Assembly (NCBI GenBank): GCA_016795025.1
Contig: JAEUIR010000005.1
Span: forward strand, 1-54,824
DNA length: 54,824 nt
Origin: Phycisphaerales bacterium
Lineage (GTDB): Bacteria > Planctomycetota > Phycisphaerae > UBA1845 > Fen-1342
Reading direction: 5' to 3'
Shown: positions 1 through 9,005 of the stretch, one piece after another
Layout: the number at the start of each line of letters is the position of its first letter
How positions within the stretch are numbered: position 1 is the stretch's first letter
Translations under genes and position numbers: made by a program
Notes under the pieces: model-generated
What the model was told of the DNA's origin: nothing
Seen by the model: the letters and a program-made list of their open reading frames with translations, nothing else
Databases searched by the model: none

Positions 1-541
1 GCAATGAAAGCCGCCAATGCGCTTCGTCCTGCTTGGCGCACAGCATTACGCCCGTGGTGTTTTTGTCGAGGCGATGGACGATTCCCGGCCGCGTCGGATC
101 GTCGCCGCGGCTGATTTTGGTTTGCAGGTAATACATCAGCGCGTTCGCGATCGTTCCGCTCTGATCGCCGCGGGCGGGATGGCAGATGATGCCCGCGCGT
201 TTGTTGATCGCGATCAGATACTCGTCTTCGTAGAGGATGTCGAGCGGGATGTTTTCGGCGATCAACTCGCGCGGCGTGGGGGCGGGCAGCGTAATGACGA
301 TGCAATCCCCGCCGGCCATCTCGTAGCTGGGCTTGGTTTCCTGGCCATTAACTTTGACCGACCCTTCTTTGATCAATCGCTGGACGGCTGTTCGCGACAG
401 ATTCGGCAGGCGACCGTGCAGATACTTGTCCAGCCGCCGGCCGGGCAGCTTGCGGCGGATGTGAATTTGCAGGTGCTGCGACGCGGTTTCGTCGGCCGAC
501 TCGGTTTGTTGGATTACGTCTTCGTCGTCGGGTTTCGTCAC
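1..541 (-). CDS. RluA/RluD-family 23S rRNA pseudouridine synthase, 3' end beyond window
   Basis: Isomerises uridine to pseudouridine in large-subunit rRNA (known for the family). The visible 180 residues begin at GTG 541 and hold an N-terminal S4 RNA-binding domain (about residues 20-80, with RLDKYLHGRLPNLSR and VKVNG) followed by the start of the catalytic domain. The catalytic signature GIVHRLDKNTTGVM, containing the essential Asp, lies near residues 155-170; the reading frame then runs off the left edge. The start codon overlaps the stop of the upstream TPR gene as GTGA, so translation is probably coupled. It is the last visible gene of a lipoprotein-TPR-synthase operon. S4 plus HRLD points to the RluD/RluC/RluA group; which uridine is modified cannot be told. 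Confidence 0.9.
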   Translation of the reverse strand, partial: MTKPDDEDVIQQTESADETASQHLQIHIRRKLPGRRLDKYLHGRLPNLSRTAVQRLIKEGSVKVNGQETKPSYEMAGGDCIVITLPAPTPRELIAENIPLDILYEDEYLIAINKRAGIICHPARGDQSGTIANALMYYLQTKISRGDDPTRPGIVHRLDKNTTGVMLCAKQDEAHWRLSL

Positions 542-1299
542 GGCTTGTCAGCGGCGGGCTGCGTCGCCGGGCCGGGCGCTCCGGGCGTAGACAGGACGCT
601 GGCCCCTGATTGCGTCGTGGGGCTGGGCGGAACGACGGCGGGTTGTGTCGTCGGCTCCGTCGGCGGCGGCGTTGATCCCGGCGCGAAAGCGACCTGGGTT
701 TCGATTTGATCAAGCGTTTCAATGCGTTTTTTCGCGATCTCCGCGAAGGCCGAAGAGGCATATTCCGGCGTTTCGAATCGCTGATACATTTCGCGGGCCT
801 TTGCCGCGTCGCGTCGCGTCTCGTAGGCCGTGCCCGCCAGCAGCATGGCCGCGGCGCGCAGCGCCGGAGCGGCGTTCTCGTCGGTTCGGAGCGCGTCCAG
901 GTGTTTGAGGGCTTCGTCGAGCAGCAACTGCCGTTCGGCCGAGTCACCCCCGGCCTTGTCAATCAGGGCGCGAGCCAATCGGAGTCGGGCGGCAGCCAGC
1001 GCCGCCGGCTCAGCGTGCGTCTGCATATACGAGCGCAGGGCTTCCACGCGGTCGGGGATTTCCACATCCGAGCCGTCGGCCGTCGGCTTGGGCGCGCCGG
1101 CGGTGATCAGATCGTTCCATGCCGCTGACTTGGCCGTAAGGATTGAGCTTTGCCAGGTGCGATATCCGACGACGATCAGAATCACGACGACGATCGTGCC
1201 AAGGTAAGTGAGAATCTCGCGCGCGCTGAGATTCTTGAGCCGGCTGAGAAGCTGGCCCAGCTCGTTTTGTTGCAATTCATGACGTGTATCGGCGTCCAT
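538..1299 (-). CDS. single-pass membrane protein with TPR-like repeats
   Basis: 253 residues. A short cytoplasmic N-terminus rich in Gln/Leu is followed by one strong membrane segment (about residues 32-50, ILTYLGTIVVVILIVVGY), then a helical region of Ala-rich repeats (about 60-205) that look like TPR helices (ALIDKAGGDSAERQLLLDEALKHLDAL and the like), and a Pro/Thr/Gln-rich disordered tail. The layout resembles YfgM-type ancillary proteins (membrane anchor plus outward TPR domain), so a chaperone or scaffold role in the envelope is plausible but inferred. ATG 1299 has GGAG five bases upstream. It lies 18 bases after the lipoprotein gene and overlaps the pseudouridine synthase start. Confidence 0.75.
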   Translation of the reverse strand: MDADTRHELQQNELGQLLSRLKNLSAREILTYLGTIVVVILIVVGYRTWQSSILTAKSAAWNDLITAGAPKPTADGSDVEIPDRVEALRSYMQTHAEPAALAAARLRLARALIDKAGGDSAERQLLLDEALKHLDALRTDENAAPALRAAAMLLAGTAYETRRDAAKAREMYQRFETPEYASSAFAEIAKKRIETLDQIETQVAFAPGSTPPPTEPTTQPAVVPPSPTTQSGASVLSTPGAPGPATQPAADKP

Positions 1300-1317
1300 C
1301 TACGCTCCAATCACTCA

Positions 1318-1767
1318 TTACGGGGGCGGCGAGGCGGCTCGTCCGCCGTTGGTCCGATGCTTTAGATCGACTTCAATCTCCGTGGACAAAAAGCCGTTGC
1401 GCACAAAAACCACGCACGTTTCGCCGATCGGGTTGTCATAGCGCAATTCAAACACGCCGTTTTCGAAGCGTCGCTCGCGCTCCTGCCACTTGGCCGTCGG
1501 CATGTTGTCCTCATAGAACTTCACCGTCGCGCCGCGCTCCAGGCCGCCCGTGAACGTGCAACGCGCCCAGCGCTGTCCGCCGGCGGCCGCTCCGCTCCGG
1601 CTGCGGCTGTCCACGATCCGAAATCCGCGCGGGATCGGCACATTCTCCAACATCGGATGTTGCATCGGCGAAATATTGCCGTTGCCGCCGTCCGATTGAC
1701 AACCGCTCAGCATCCACGCCGTCGCGACGAACACCACGCCAGCCGCATGCGCCAGACGAGATCGCAT
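1318..1767 (-). CDS. small lipoprotein, function unknown
   Basis: 149 residues. The N-terminus has two Arg, a hydrophobic stretch and the lipobox LSGC, so a lipoprotein signal peptide with Cys near position 23 is clear. The mature part has no motif I recognise; it contains a segment about using a 'NMPTAKWQERERRF' strand pattern and a C-terminal 'VVFVRNG' strand, suggesting a compact alpha/beta fold. The start is secured by a near-perfect Shine-Dalgarno (AAGGAGG, seven bases before ATG 1767). First gene of the minus-strand operon with the TPR protein and pseudouridine synthase. Confidence 0.7.
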   Translation of the reverse strand: MRSRLAHAAGVVFVATAWMLSGCQSDGGNGNISPMQHPMLENVPIPRGFRIVDSRSRSGAAAGGQRWARCTFTGGLERGATVKFYEDNMPTAKWQERERRFENGVFELRYDNPIGETCVVFVRNGFLSTEIEVDLKHRTNGGRAASPPP

Positions 1768-1900
1768 TGTCGGACCTCCTTGCCCAAATTCGAGTCGAGC
1801 AGTCTAACCAACCTGCGTTCTGGCTTCAAATGGCGGGTGCCGAAAGCGTCGCCGGTCCGAGCCGGGCCGCGGCAGGATCACGCAGGGTTTTCGGCCCCCT

Positions 1901-1929
1901 TTGCCCCTATTCCAATCGACAGTTAAGAT
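1901..1929 (+). promoter_or_regulatory. predicted sigma70-type promoter for glutamate dehydrogenase
   Basis: TTGCCC at 1901-1906, a 17-base spacer, then TAAGAT at 1924-1929 (5 of 6 to TATAAT). It lies in the roughly 290-base space between the divergent lipoprotein and gdhA genes, leaving a 5' leader of about 120 bases. Seen by eye only. Confidence 0.45.
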
Positions 1930-2054
1930 TCCTGTTCCGCCTTGCGCCGCGGGCGGAAGCGGTCGCGGGCAGCACGATGCGCGACCGGCTTTCGGCGAGA
2001 ACGGTCCGGTCATGCGCCGGACCGCATATGGGACGCACAAAGAGGATTTGGATC

Positions 2055-3356
2055 ATGTCGCATAGCTCACAATCGATGGTTGAATCGCCTTCGATGGAAA
2101 AAGATCTCACGCTGGCCGATTCGCCGGCATATCGCCGCAATATTGAAAACTTCGACAATGCCGCGAAGGTGTTGAACCTCGACAGCAATATCGCCCGGCG
2201 GCTGCGCCAGCCGGAGCGAATTCTCATCGTCTCCGTGCCGGTGCGCATGGATGACGGGACGGTGAACGTCTACACCGGCTATCGCGTGCAGCACAACGAC
2301 TCGCTCGGGCCTTACAAAGGCGGCATTCGTTTTCACGAAGAGGTCGATCTGGGCGAAGTGTCGGCGCTGGCTATGAGCATGACATGGACATGCGCCGTAA
2401 TGGGTCTGCCCCTGGGCGGCGGAAAAGGCGCTGTGAAGGTCGATCCGTTTCGCTTGTCGCGCCGCGAGCTGCAAAACCTCACACGCCGATACACTGCGGA
2501 AATCCTACCGATCATCGGTCCGAACACCGACGTACCCGCGCCGGACATGGGCACAAACGAGCAAACGATGGCCTGGATCGTCGATACGTTCAGCCAGCGC
2601 CTCGGCCACTTCGCCCCGGCCATCGTCACCGGCAAGCCGGTCGAGGTCGGCGGATCGGTGCTGCGCAGCGAGGCCACCGGGCGCGGCGTGGTGTACACGA
2701 TCGAAGAGGCGGCGAATGAGATCGGCCTGAATCTGAAAGGCGCGACATACGTGCTGCACGGATTCGGCAATGTCGGAACCTTTGCTGCCCAGGAAATGAC
2801 CAAACGCGGCGCGAAGCTGATCGCCGTGGCCGACGTCAGCGGCGGCTACGTCAACAAGAGCGGCTTCGACGTGCATCAGTTGTTTGAACACGTCCGCCGC
2901 AATCGGACGCTCGAAGGCATCGCCGCCGAGCGCGTTCCAGCGCTTGACGTCCTGACCGTGCCTTGCGACGTGCTGATCCCGGCGGCAACCGGCCACGTGA
3001 TCGATTCGAACAACGCGCCGAAAATCAAATGTAAAATCATGGCGGAGGGCGCGAACGGGCCGACCATGCCCGAGGCCGACGTTATTCTGGAAAGAAACGG
3101 CGTGTTCACGATTCCGGACATTGTCTGCAACGCCGGCGGCGTGACGGTGTCCTACTTCGAATGGGTGCAGGGAGGCATGCATTTCTTCTGGAACGAGGAA
3201 GAGATCGACACGCGCTTGCAGGCGATCATCCGCAAGGGCTATCGCGGCGCCCGCGCGTTCGCCAAGGACCACAACGTTCCAACGCGCATCGCGGCGCTCT
3301 GCGTGGGCATCAGCCGCGTGGACAAGGCGATGCGGCTGCGCGGCCTTTACGCCTGA
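2055..3356 (+). CDS. gdhA: glutamate dehydrogenase (NAD(P)-dependent, Glu/Leu/Phe/Val family)
   Basis: 433 residues, the usual length for hexameric bacterial GDH. It interconverts glutamate with 2-oxoglutarate and ammonia in the cytoplasm, linking nitrogen and carbon metabolism. Seen: the dimerisation/substrate domain with YKGGIRFHEEV and GGGKGAVKVDP (about residues 85-130), the NTDVPAPDMGT segment, and the Rossmann domain with GFGNVG (about residue 235) and AEGANGPT near residue 330. The open frame continues upstream to 1767, but ATG 2055 is preferred: it has AGAGGA eight bases upstream and fits family length. Coenzyme preference cannot be called. Separated by about 80 bases from the downstream permease gene. 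Confidence 0.95.
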   Translation: MSHSSQSMVESPSMEKDLTLADSPAYRRNIENFDNAAKVLNLDSNIARRLRQPERILIVSVPVRMDDGTVNVYTGYRVQHNDSLGPYKGGIRFHEEVDLGEVSALAMSMTWTCAVMGLPLGGGKGAVKVDPFRLSRRELQNLTRRYTAEILPIIGPNTDVPAPDMGTNEQTMAWIVDTFSQRLGHFAPAIVTGKPVEVGGSVLRSEATGRGVVYTIEEAANEIGLNLKGATYVLHGFGNVGTFAAQEMTKRGAKLIAVADVSGGYVNKSGFDVHQLFEHVRRNRTLEGIAAERVPALDVLTVPCDVLIPAATGHVIDSNNAPKIKCKIMAEGANGPTMPEADVILERNGVFTIPDIVCNAGGVTVSYFEWVQGGMHFFWNEEEIDTRLQAIIRKGYRGARAFAKDHNVPTRIAALCVGISRVDKAMRLRGLYA

Positions 3357-3435
3357 TGGTGAGCCGCGCCCCGTGGCCGCACCACTCGCTTTCACTTGAT
3401 CCGGCGCATCCGCGCGTCGCGCGGGGGATCGCGCA

Positions 3436-5169
3436 GTGACCACATTGCACGGCTACATCCTGCGTGAGCTGCTGAAGACGTTTGGGCTGACGTTGCTGGC
3501 GCTGACAGCCGTCTTCACCATGGGCGGCGGCATGTACAACGTCGTGAAGTTCGAGGGCGTCAGCGCCGCCGACCTGCTCTTTGCGCTGCCGCTGCTTGTA
3601 CCGGTGGTTGTGACCATCACCATGCCCGTAGCGGCGCTCTTCGCCGCGACGATGGTTTACGGCAGACTCGCGGCGGATAACGAGTTTCTCGCCTGCCGCG
3701 CGGCCGGTATCAACGTCCATCGATTGTTCCTCTCCGCGGCGCTGTTGTCCATCTTCGTGGCCGCGTGGTCGCTCATTTTCGGCAATTTCGTCATTCCCGG
3801 CATGATGAAGCAGATCGACCGGCTGGCGCGAAACAATGTGGCCGATGTCGCGTTTCAGCAGCTTGTGAACAAAGGCCACGTTCGCTGGGGGCAGCAGTAC
3901 ATCATGACCGCGGAGAAGGTTCAGGTTCCAGCGGAACGGGCGGTGCGCGAGAAGGAACTGCCGGTGGAGGGGCAGGATTACCTGCTTGTCACCGCGCCGA
4001 CATTTCTGCGGCTCGACAAATCCGGGGGAATCGAGCAGTTTTCGACGGCGGCGATGGCGCTAGTGCAATTCGACACGACAAAATCTCCGGTGCAGGCGAC
4101 GGCGTTTCTCAGCGATGCCCACGACTACAACGTGGGCAAGCACACAATCGCGATCGCGGCCCAGCAGATCGGACCGATCGACCTTCCGCTGCCGATTCCC
4201 GAGCGCTTGTCATGGGCCGATCTGCATACGTTGCTGCGCTATCGCGACGAACCGTGGGACGGTCCCCGCGTGCGCGAGCATGTTCAGGATTTTCGGGCAA
4301 ATGTCGCGAGGACACTTTTTCATGCGAGCATCTCGCAAACATTGGTGAAAGGGGAGCCGTTCATCATCGAACACGCCGACGGACGGCGCTATGAGATACG
4401 GGCTGAATCGCACGTGCTCGACGCGCGGCGCGTACGCCTGGTCGGCATGCAGGTGCTCGACGCGCGGCCGGAGGACACTCGGCTGGTTCGCTATGAGGCC
4501 GGCAAGGGAGATATCACGGCGAACTCGCTGCCCAGCGGCCGCTTATTGGTGGACATACGGCTTGACGGTTCGCCCGAACGGCCGGTGTTGGAGTATCGCG
4601 GTCGCGCTGGCCAAGCGCGAAAGCCGCTCGAAAAGCCGTCGCTGAATCTTGAGCCGATCGAAGTCGACGCGCCTCGTCAACTGGAGTCGCTTACGCCGCG
4701 TGCCATTGCAGGATCAAACGAGCCGCTGGATTTGTTCGTCGCGCCGGTGTCCGGTCGCGCGGCGGATCGGCGAGAATCGTCCGGGGCATCGAGTCCGCCG
4801 CTCAGCCCGCAGCTTTCCGCCGAACGCGATCAGCTTGCCGATGCCCGCGCCTCGCTTCAAAAAGAGTCACAGGATGTGCGCCGCAAAGTCATCGGCACAT
4901 TGAATTTCCGAATCGCATTCGGCAGCAGCGCGCTGGTGACGATTCTGATGGGGGCGGCGCTGGGCGCGATTTTTCGCGGGGCCAAGGCGCTCGCGGCATT
5001 TGGGCTGGCGTGCCTCCCGTTTGCAAGCGTTCTGATCATCATGGTGATGGGGCGCCAGCTCACCGAAACGCGCGCCACGCATATCGTCGGACCGTATGTC
5101 ATCTGGGGCGGCCTGGCTGTGGGCGCGATCGTCGATCTGCTCATGCTGCGGATCGGGGTGCGGCGATGA
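3436..5169 (+). CDS. LptF/LptG (YjgP/YjgQ) family permease, long form
   Basis: 577 residues; the family usually has 350-400. Three N-terminal membrane segments (about residues 14-34, 48-74 and 96-122) carry the family's conserved ADNEFLACRAAGIN region, and three more lie at the C-terminus (about 488-577). In LPS export these proteins pair as the inner-membrane part of an ABC exporter with LptB. The region between is an enlarged periplasmic part (about 350 residues), ending in a charged, coiled-coil-like stretch (SAERDQLADARASLQKES) just before the fourth membrane segment. Start is GTG 3436 with a G-rich SD. Its stop overlaps the next permease start (ATGA), so the pair is translationally coupled, as expected for LptF and LptG. 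Substrate is inferred, not shown. Confidence 0.85.
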   Translation: MTTLHGYILRELLKTFGLTLLALTAVFTMGGGMYNVVKFEGVSAADLLFALPLLVPVVVTITMPVAALFAATMVYGRLAADNEFLACRAAGINVHRLFLSAALLSIFVAAWSLIFGNFVIPGMMKQIDRLARNNVADVAFQQLVNKGHVRWGQQYIMTAEKVQVPAERAVREKELPVEGQDYLLVTAPTFLRLDKSGGIEQFSTAAMALVQFDTTKSPVQATAFLSDAHDYNVGKHTIAIAAQQIGPIDLPLPIPERLSWADLHTLLRYRDEPWDGPRVREHVQDFRANVARTLFHASISQTLVKGEPFIIEHADGRRYEIRAESHVLDARRVRLVGMQVLDARPEDTRLVRYEAGKGDITANSLPSGRLLVDIRLDGSPERPVLEYRGRAGQARKPLEKPSLNLEPIEVDAPRQLESLTPRAIAGSNEPLDLFVAPVSGRAADRRESSGASSPPLSPQLSAERDQLADARASLQKESQDVRRKVIGTLNFRIAFGSSALVTILMGAALGAIFRGAKALAAFGLACLPFASVLIIMVMGRQLTETRATHIVGPYVIWGGLAVGAIVDLLMLRIGVRR

Positions 5170-6257
5170 CGATCCTTGATCGCTATGTCGTCAGCACGTT
5201 TCTGAGCAGCTTTCTCATTCTGCTGGGGGTGGGCGCGGGGCTGTTCATTCTCGGCGACGTGCTTGTCAACATTGACGAATTCGCCAAAACCGGGATGACG
5301 CTGGGAGAACTGCTCCGCCACATGGCCGATTATTACGGCTATAACCTGCCGCTTTATTTCTCGCAGCTATGCGGCGTCGCGATCGCCATCGCCGCGTCAT
5401 ACACCGTCGCAAACATGCTGCGAAACAACGAAATGACCGCGCTCGTCGCGGCCGGAATGCCGCTGCAGCGCATCGCCGCGCCGATTCTGCTCAGTTCGAT
5501 CGCACTGATCACAGTCTGGTGGTGCAATCAGGAGTACGTGCTTCCGAACATCGCGCCCAAGGTCGCCCGGCAGCGAGAAGACGTCTTTAGCGCCCGGCAA
5601 ATCGGCCTGTTCTGCGTGCGCGACAAGCACAACCATATTCTCACCGCGCTGAACCTCGATCCGCGCAAAGGCACGCTCGAAAAAGTGTTCATCATCGAAC
5701 CGGACGAGAACGGCCGGCCCGCCAGGCTCGTCGAGGCCGATTTCGCTGCTTATGACGCCGCCGGGCGCATGTGGCACCTGACGCGCGGCCGCCGAATCAC
5801 CATGAAAGACGTCACCGGAACAGCAGGTGGACTTGGCACGCCTGTACGTTATGAGCCGGTGCAAACGCATCCGTACGACCTCAGCCCGGAGCAACTGGTG
5901 CTCCGACAGGCGTCGGAGTGGTCTGACCTGCTCAGTTTGCGGCAGATGAACGCTCTCGTCGCGGCGGGTCAGCAGGCCAATCGCCCGACGATCGTGATGA
6001 AGCGGCACATCCGCCTGACGCAGCCGATTGTGCAATTGCTGCTGCTGGCGCTCGCCCTGCCGTTTTTTCTGACGCGCGAGCCGACAAATGTTCTGGCAGC
6101 CGGTGGCCAGGCGCTGCTGATGACCGGCCTGTTTTTTGTGACGGCGTTCATCGCTCAGAGTATGATTCGCGAATCCTGGGCCGCGCTGTTGGCTTGGTTT
6201 CCGATTATCGTCTTCGGACCCGTCGCGGTCGTTCAGCTTGCGAATGTGAAGACCTGA
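5166..6257 (+). CDS. LptF/LptG (YjgP/YjgQ) family permease, partner subunit
   Basis: 363 residues from ATG 5166, which overlaps the previous stop by ATGA; the frame is open further upstream but family length and coupling favour this start. Membrane segments lie at about residues 12-34, 60-82, 98-120 and three at the C-terminus (about 285-360). The family's NNEMTALVAAGMPLQRI motif is present near residue 90, followed by a beta-rich periplasmic domain (LNLDPRKGTLEKVFI). With the preceding gene it probably forms the heterodimeric permease of a lipid or LPS exporter. No LptB, LptC or LptA gene is in the window. Confidence 0.87.
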   Translation: MTILDRYVVSTFLSSFLILLGVGAGLFILGDVLVNIDEFAKTGMTLGELLRHMADYYGYNLPLYFSQLCGVAIAIAASYTVANMLRNNEMTALVAAGMPLQRIAAPILLSSIALITVWWCNQEYVLPNIAPKVARQREDVFSARQIGLFCVRDKHNHILTALNLDPRKGTLEKVFIIEPDENGRPARLVEADFAAYDAAGRMWHLTRGRRITMKDVTGTAGGLGTPVRYEPVQTHPYDLSPEQLVLRQASEWSDLLSLRQMNALVAAGQQANRPTIVMKRHIRLTQPIVQLLLLALALPFFLTREPTNVLAAGGQALLMTGLFFVTAFIAQSMIRESWAALLAWFPIIVFGPVAVVQLANVKT

Positions 6258-6258
6258 T

Positions 6259-6948
6259 ATGGCACACATCGTCATTATCGAGGACGAGCCCGATCTTGCG
6301 ATGGGGCTGCGCGACAATCTCGAATTCGAAAAGAACACCGTAGCCCATTCGGCTACGGGCGTCGAAGGCGTGGCGCTCGTCGCGCAGCAGCGCACCGACC
6401 TCGTGCTGCTGGACATCATGCTGCCCGACATCGACGGATTTGAAGTTTGCCGCCGGCTGCGCGAGCAGGGCTACACCATGCCGATCATCATCCTGAGCGC
6501 CCGCAGCCAGGAGATCGACAAGGTGCGCGGGCTTGAGCTTGGCGCGGATGATTACGTCACCAAGCCGTTCAGCTTGCGCGAGCTGCTGGCCCGCGTTCAC
6601 GCGGCGCTGCGCCGCTCCGACGCGGCCGGCGCGACTCCGGCGAAGAAGACGGTTTTCAAACTCGGCGATCGGCAGGTCGATCTCGTACGACAGAAAATCA
6701 TCGCGCCGACCGAGGAAATGCCGCTCGGCTATTACGAGACGGAAATCCTGCGCGTGCTGTACGATCGCGCCGGCGAGGCCGTTCCCCGGGCGGAGCTTCT
6801 CGAAAAAATCTGGGGCGTCGGCGTATACCCGGCCGACCGTACGGTTGACAACCATATCGTGAGCCTGCGGCGCAAGATCGAGGTGGACGCCAAGAACCCG
6901 CGACATATTCTGACGGCGCATGCGGTCGGATATAAACTCGTGCTGTAG
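6259..6948 (+). CDS. OmpR/PhoB-type response regulator
   Basis: 229 residues. The receiver domain (1-120) has the acidic pair E8/D9/E10, phospho-acceptor D52 (in VLLDIMLPD), S80 and K103 (in VTKPFS). The winged-helix output domain (about 135-229) has the typical LLEKIWG, RTVDNHIVSLRRK and HAVGYKL elements, so it binds DNA and regulates transcription when phosphorylated. It starts one base after the permease stop and is likely the last gene of that operon. No partner histidine kinase is adjacent, so its signal is unknown. Confidence 0.93.
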   Translation: MAHIVIIEDEPDLAMGLRDNLEFEKNTVAHSATGVEGVALVAQQRTDLVLLDIMLPDIDGFEVCRRLREQGYTMPIIILSARSQEIDKVRGLELGADDYVTKPFSLRELLARVHAALRRSDAAGATPAKKTVFKLGDRQVDLVRQKIIAPTEEMPLGYYETEILRVLYDRAGEAVPRAELLEKIWGVGVYPADRTVDNHIVSLRRKIEVDAKNPRHILTAHAVGYKLVL

Positions 6949-7018
6949 CCGTCCCGACGCGCAATTCCGGTTCCGGGGGCGCGTGCACTGATCAAAAGCG
7001 CGACTCTCCGCGGCGAAT

Positions 7019-7067
7019 AAAAAAACAAGATCGCCCCCTGCCGAGAACGTCTCGGCCGGCGGCGATC
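7019..7067 (-). terminator. rho-independent terminator of the 7099-8064 gene
   Basis: Arms GATCGCC (7029-7035) and GGCGATC (7061-7067) extend through GC pairs to CCGAG/CTCGG around the loop AACGT (7046-7050). On the minus strand the stem is followed by a T-rich run (seven A at 7019-7025 on the plus strand). It sits about 30 bases after the minus-strand stop. The plus-strand side lacks a T-run. Confidence 0.8.
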
Positions 7068-7098
7068 AACACGCAGGGTTCCCTGAGTCGCGGCCGAC

Positions 7099-8064
7099 TT
7101 ATCCCCCGGCCAGCAGCATGACGAACGGATCGATGTCAAAATTGTTGACCAGGCCGTCGCCATTGGCGTCGGCGTGATTCACATTGCAATCCGGAAACTG
7201 CGCGGCGTATGTGTCAGCGTCAGTCAGCGCCAACACGAACGGGTTGATGTCGAAGTTGTTCACCAGGCCATCGCAATTCATGTCGCCCACTGCATGCGGC
7301 GCTGGCGGCGTGTTGAAATACAGGATCGTCCCGCGCGAATACTCGACAAACGCGGATGATCCGCCGAAACCGGCATTCGGATATTCGAGGCCGTTCAGAT
7401 GCATTACGCCGATGCTGTACGCCTTTTCCGCCTGCAAAAGCCCGGCCGGGATTTCGAAGTCGACATCCGTGTTCGCCATGGTGATGGTCATGACGCCCCC
7501 CACACCCTCCTCCACAAGCGACAGATAAGTCGCGCCGTAGGTCATTCCCGGCGTAAAGTCGAACGTATTCAGCGAACCGTGAAACGGTTGAGATGGGTCG
7601 ATCACTTGCAGGCGATCGTATGTATCGCCGGTGAACGCGGGGATTTCCGGCGGATAAAGCCCGGCGGTCAGAAAAACGTCGCCTGCCTCCGGCCCCGCAC
7701 CGCGGTCAATCGTCAATGTGTACGTTGTGGCCGGATAAGCGCGGTCGAGCTCCTCCTCGGTCGCGAACAGCGGCGAATAATATTGGTGAGCCAGATCCAG
7801 CGCCTGGTACATATCGTCGGTGACAGGCGGCGGCGCGTCCCACGAAAGCGTCGCGGAGAGCACCTCGTTCGGAATGTCGTAGTAAATCGCGGCGGTGAGC
7901 AACCACGAATCCGGCGCAACCGGTGCGTCGTTCGAGATTTGCGTGTAGCCCACGGATTTTGCGACCGCGTAGTGATACACATCGCCGGAAGCGGCCGTGC
8001 TTAGCTGCATCGCGATCAGCGCGAGGCCGTATGGCGTCCTTGATTTCAAGTTGAACGGTTTCAA
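7099..8064 (-). CDS. secreted protein with C-terminal dockerin-like tail
   Basis: 321 residues. TTG start at 8064 with AGGAG seven bases upstream. A signal peptide (about residues 1-27, LALIAMQLSTAASG) leads to a region of unknown function rich in beta-type sequence. The last 65 residues are a two-repeat dockerin-like module: GDMNCDGLVNNFDINPFV and ANGDGLVNNFDIDPFV, each with a DxNxDG calcium loop, ending in LLAGG. Dockerins bind cohesins in cellulosomes; in Planctomycetota such tails are common without known scaffolds, so the role (surface anchoring or secretion tag) is inferred. No enzymatic motif seen. Own terminator follows. Confidence 0.8.
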   Translation of the reverse strand: MKPFNLKSRTPYGLALIAMQLSTAASGDVYHYAVAKSVGYTQISNDAPVAPDSWLLTAAIYYDIPNEVLSATLSWDAPPPVTDDMYQALDLAHQYYSPLFATEEELDRAYPATTYTLTIDRGAGPEAGDVFLTAGLYPPEIPAFTGDTYDRLQVIDPSQPFHGSLNTFDFTPGMTYGATYLSLVEEGVGGVMTITMANTDVDFEIPAGLLQAEKAYSIGVMHLNGLEYPNAGFGGSSAFVEYSRGTILYFNTPPAPHAVGDMNCDGLVNNFDINPFVLALTDADTYAAQFPDCNVNHADANGDGLVNNFDIDPFVMLLAGG

Positions 8065-8312
8065 AGAAATTCTCCTGCTCGAATGTGGCTGACTATTTCA
8101 TCCAACGCAGGGATAAGCAGCGACGCGCGCGACGAAAATGTCACGCAGCGATCCGGAATCTTTTCGAGCGGCCGGCCGCCCGTTGAAGCGATGGCCAATA
8201 ACCGCGAGGCGGGAGCCGACTGGCGCGAGGTTTGTGATTGGCGGATAATGCCGGGCGCGAAAAATCGGCGGCGTTGCGACTAATATTGCGTGTAGTTGGT
8301 TCGGAGCGCCAA

Positions 8313-8933
8313 TTGAAGTTAACGGATCGACAAATACTGGAGTCGGCAATCGCCGGCGATCGCGGCGCGCTGGCATCGCTGCTGGAAGAAGCGGGACTCA
8401 AATTGCATGCCGAGCTGGCGACGCGCATTCACCCGCGCTTTCGCGCCGAATTCGACGTGGATGACATTTTGCAAGTCACATTTACCGAAGCCTTTCTGCG
8501 GATACGCGAATTCGAGCCGGCACATGACGGGGCATTTCATGCCTGGCTTCGGCACATCGCCGAAAACAACCTCCGCGACGCGATCAAGCATCTGGAGCGC
8601 GATAAACGTCCGCCCGCCGGCCGGCGTCTGACTGAACCGGTCGGCGAGGATTCGTACGCCCCGCTGGTCGAGCGTCTGGCCATCACCACGACGACGGCCA
8701 GCCGGGCGCTGGTCCGCAGCGAGCTGATCAGTTGCGTGGACGAGGCGCTGTCGCGCCTGCCGGAAGACTATGAGACTGCGCTGCGCCTATATGAAATCGA
8801 AGGCTTTTCCGGTGAGGAGGTCGCCGAGCGCATGAACCGCTCGCACGGCGCGGTGCGCATGCTGCTATCGCGTGCTCGCGAGTGTCTGGCCGATTTACTG
8901 CGAAAAACCCCCCATTTTTCCTCGAGCGCGTGA
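8313..8933 (+). CDS. ECF-type RNA polymerase sigma factor, planctomycete type
   Basis: 206 residues from TTG 8313. Region 2 is seen at about 40-95 (EFDVDDILQVTFTEAFLRI) and region 4 at about 145-200 (SRLPEDYETALRLYEIEGFSGEEVAERM with NRSHGAVRMLLSRAR), the helix-turn-helix that reads the -35 element. The sequence resembles the planctomycete family I know as TIGR02984. The frame is open back to TTG 8238, but 8313 has GGAG six bases upstream and fits the family. A membrane Ser/Thr kinase follows 72 bases later; in this phylum such pairs are common, and the kinase probably takes the place of an anti-sigma factor in signalling (inference). Confidence 0.87.
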   Translation: MKLTDRQILESAIAGDRGALASLLEEAGLKLHAELATRIHPRFRAEFDVDDILQVTFTEAFLRIREFEPAHDGAFHAWLRHIAENNLRDAIKHLERDKRPPAGRRLTEPVGEDSYAPLVERLAITTTTASRALVRSELISCVDEALSRLPEDYETALRLYEIEGFSGEEVAERMNRSHGAVRMLLSRARECLADLLRKTPHFSSSA

Positions 8934-9005
8934 CAATCATGCCCGCGACGTCGCTATCAGCATTTCGAGAGTCGCCGGGCTGCGCGCGAATTGGGAGATT
9001 GCGCA

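Noticed and set aside
2505-3443. A 312-codon minus-strand open frame over gdhA
   Set aside because: Shadow of an unmistakable glutamate dehydrogenase; His/Arg/Ala-rich with no domain and no SD.
7019-7067. Terminator for the response regulator on the plus strand
   Set aside because: The T-run is only on the minus-strand side; on the plus side the stem is followed by AACACG.
8238-8312. Longer first ECF sigma factor starting at TTG 8238
   Set aside because: No SD; TTG 8313 has GGAG at good distance and matches family length.
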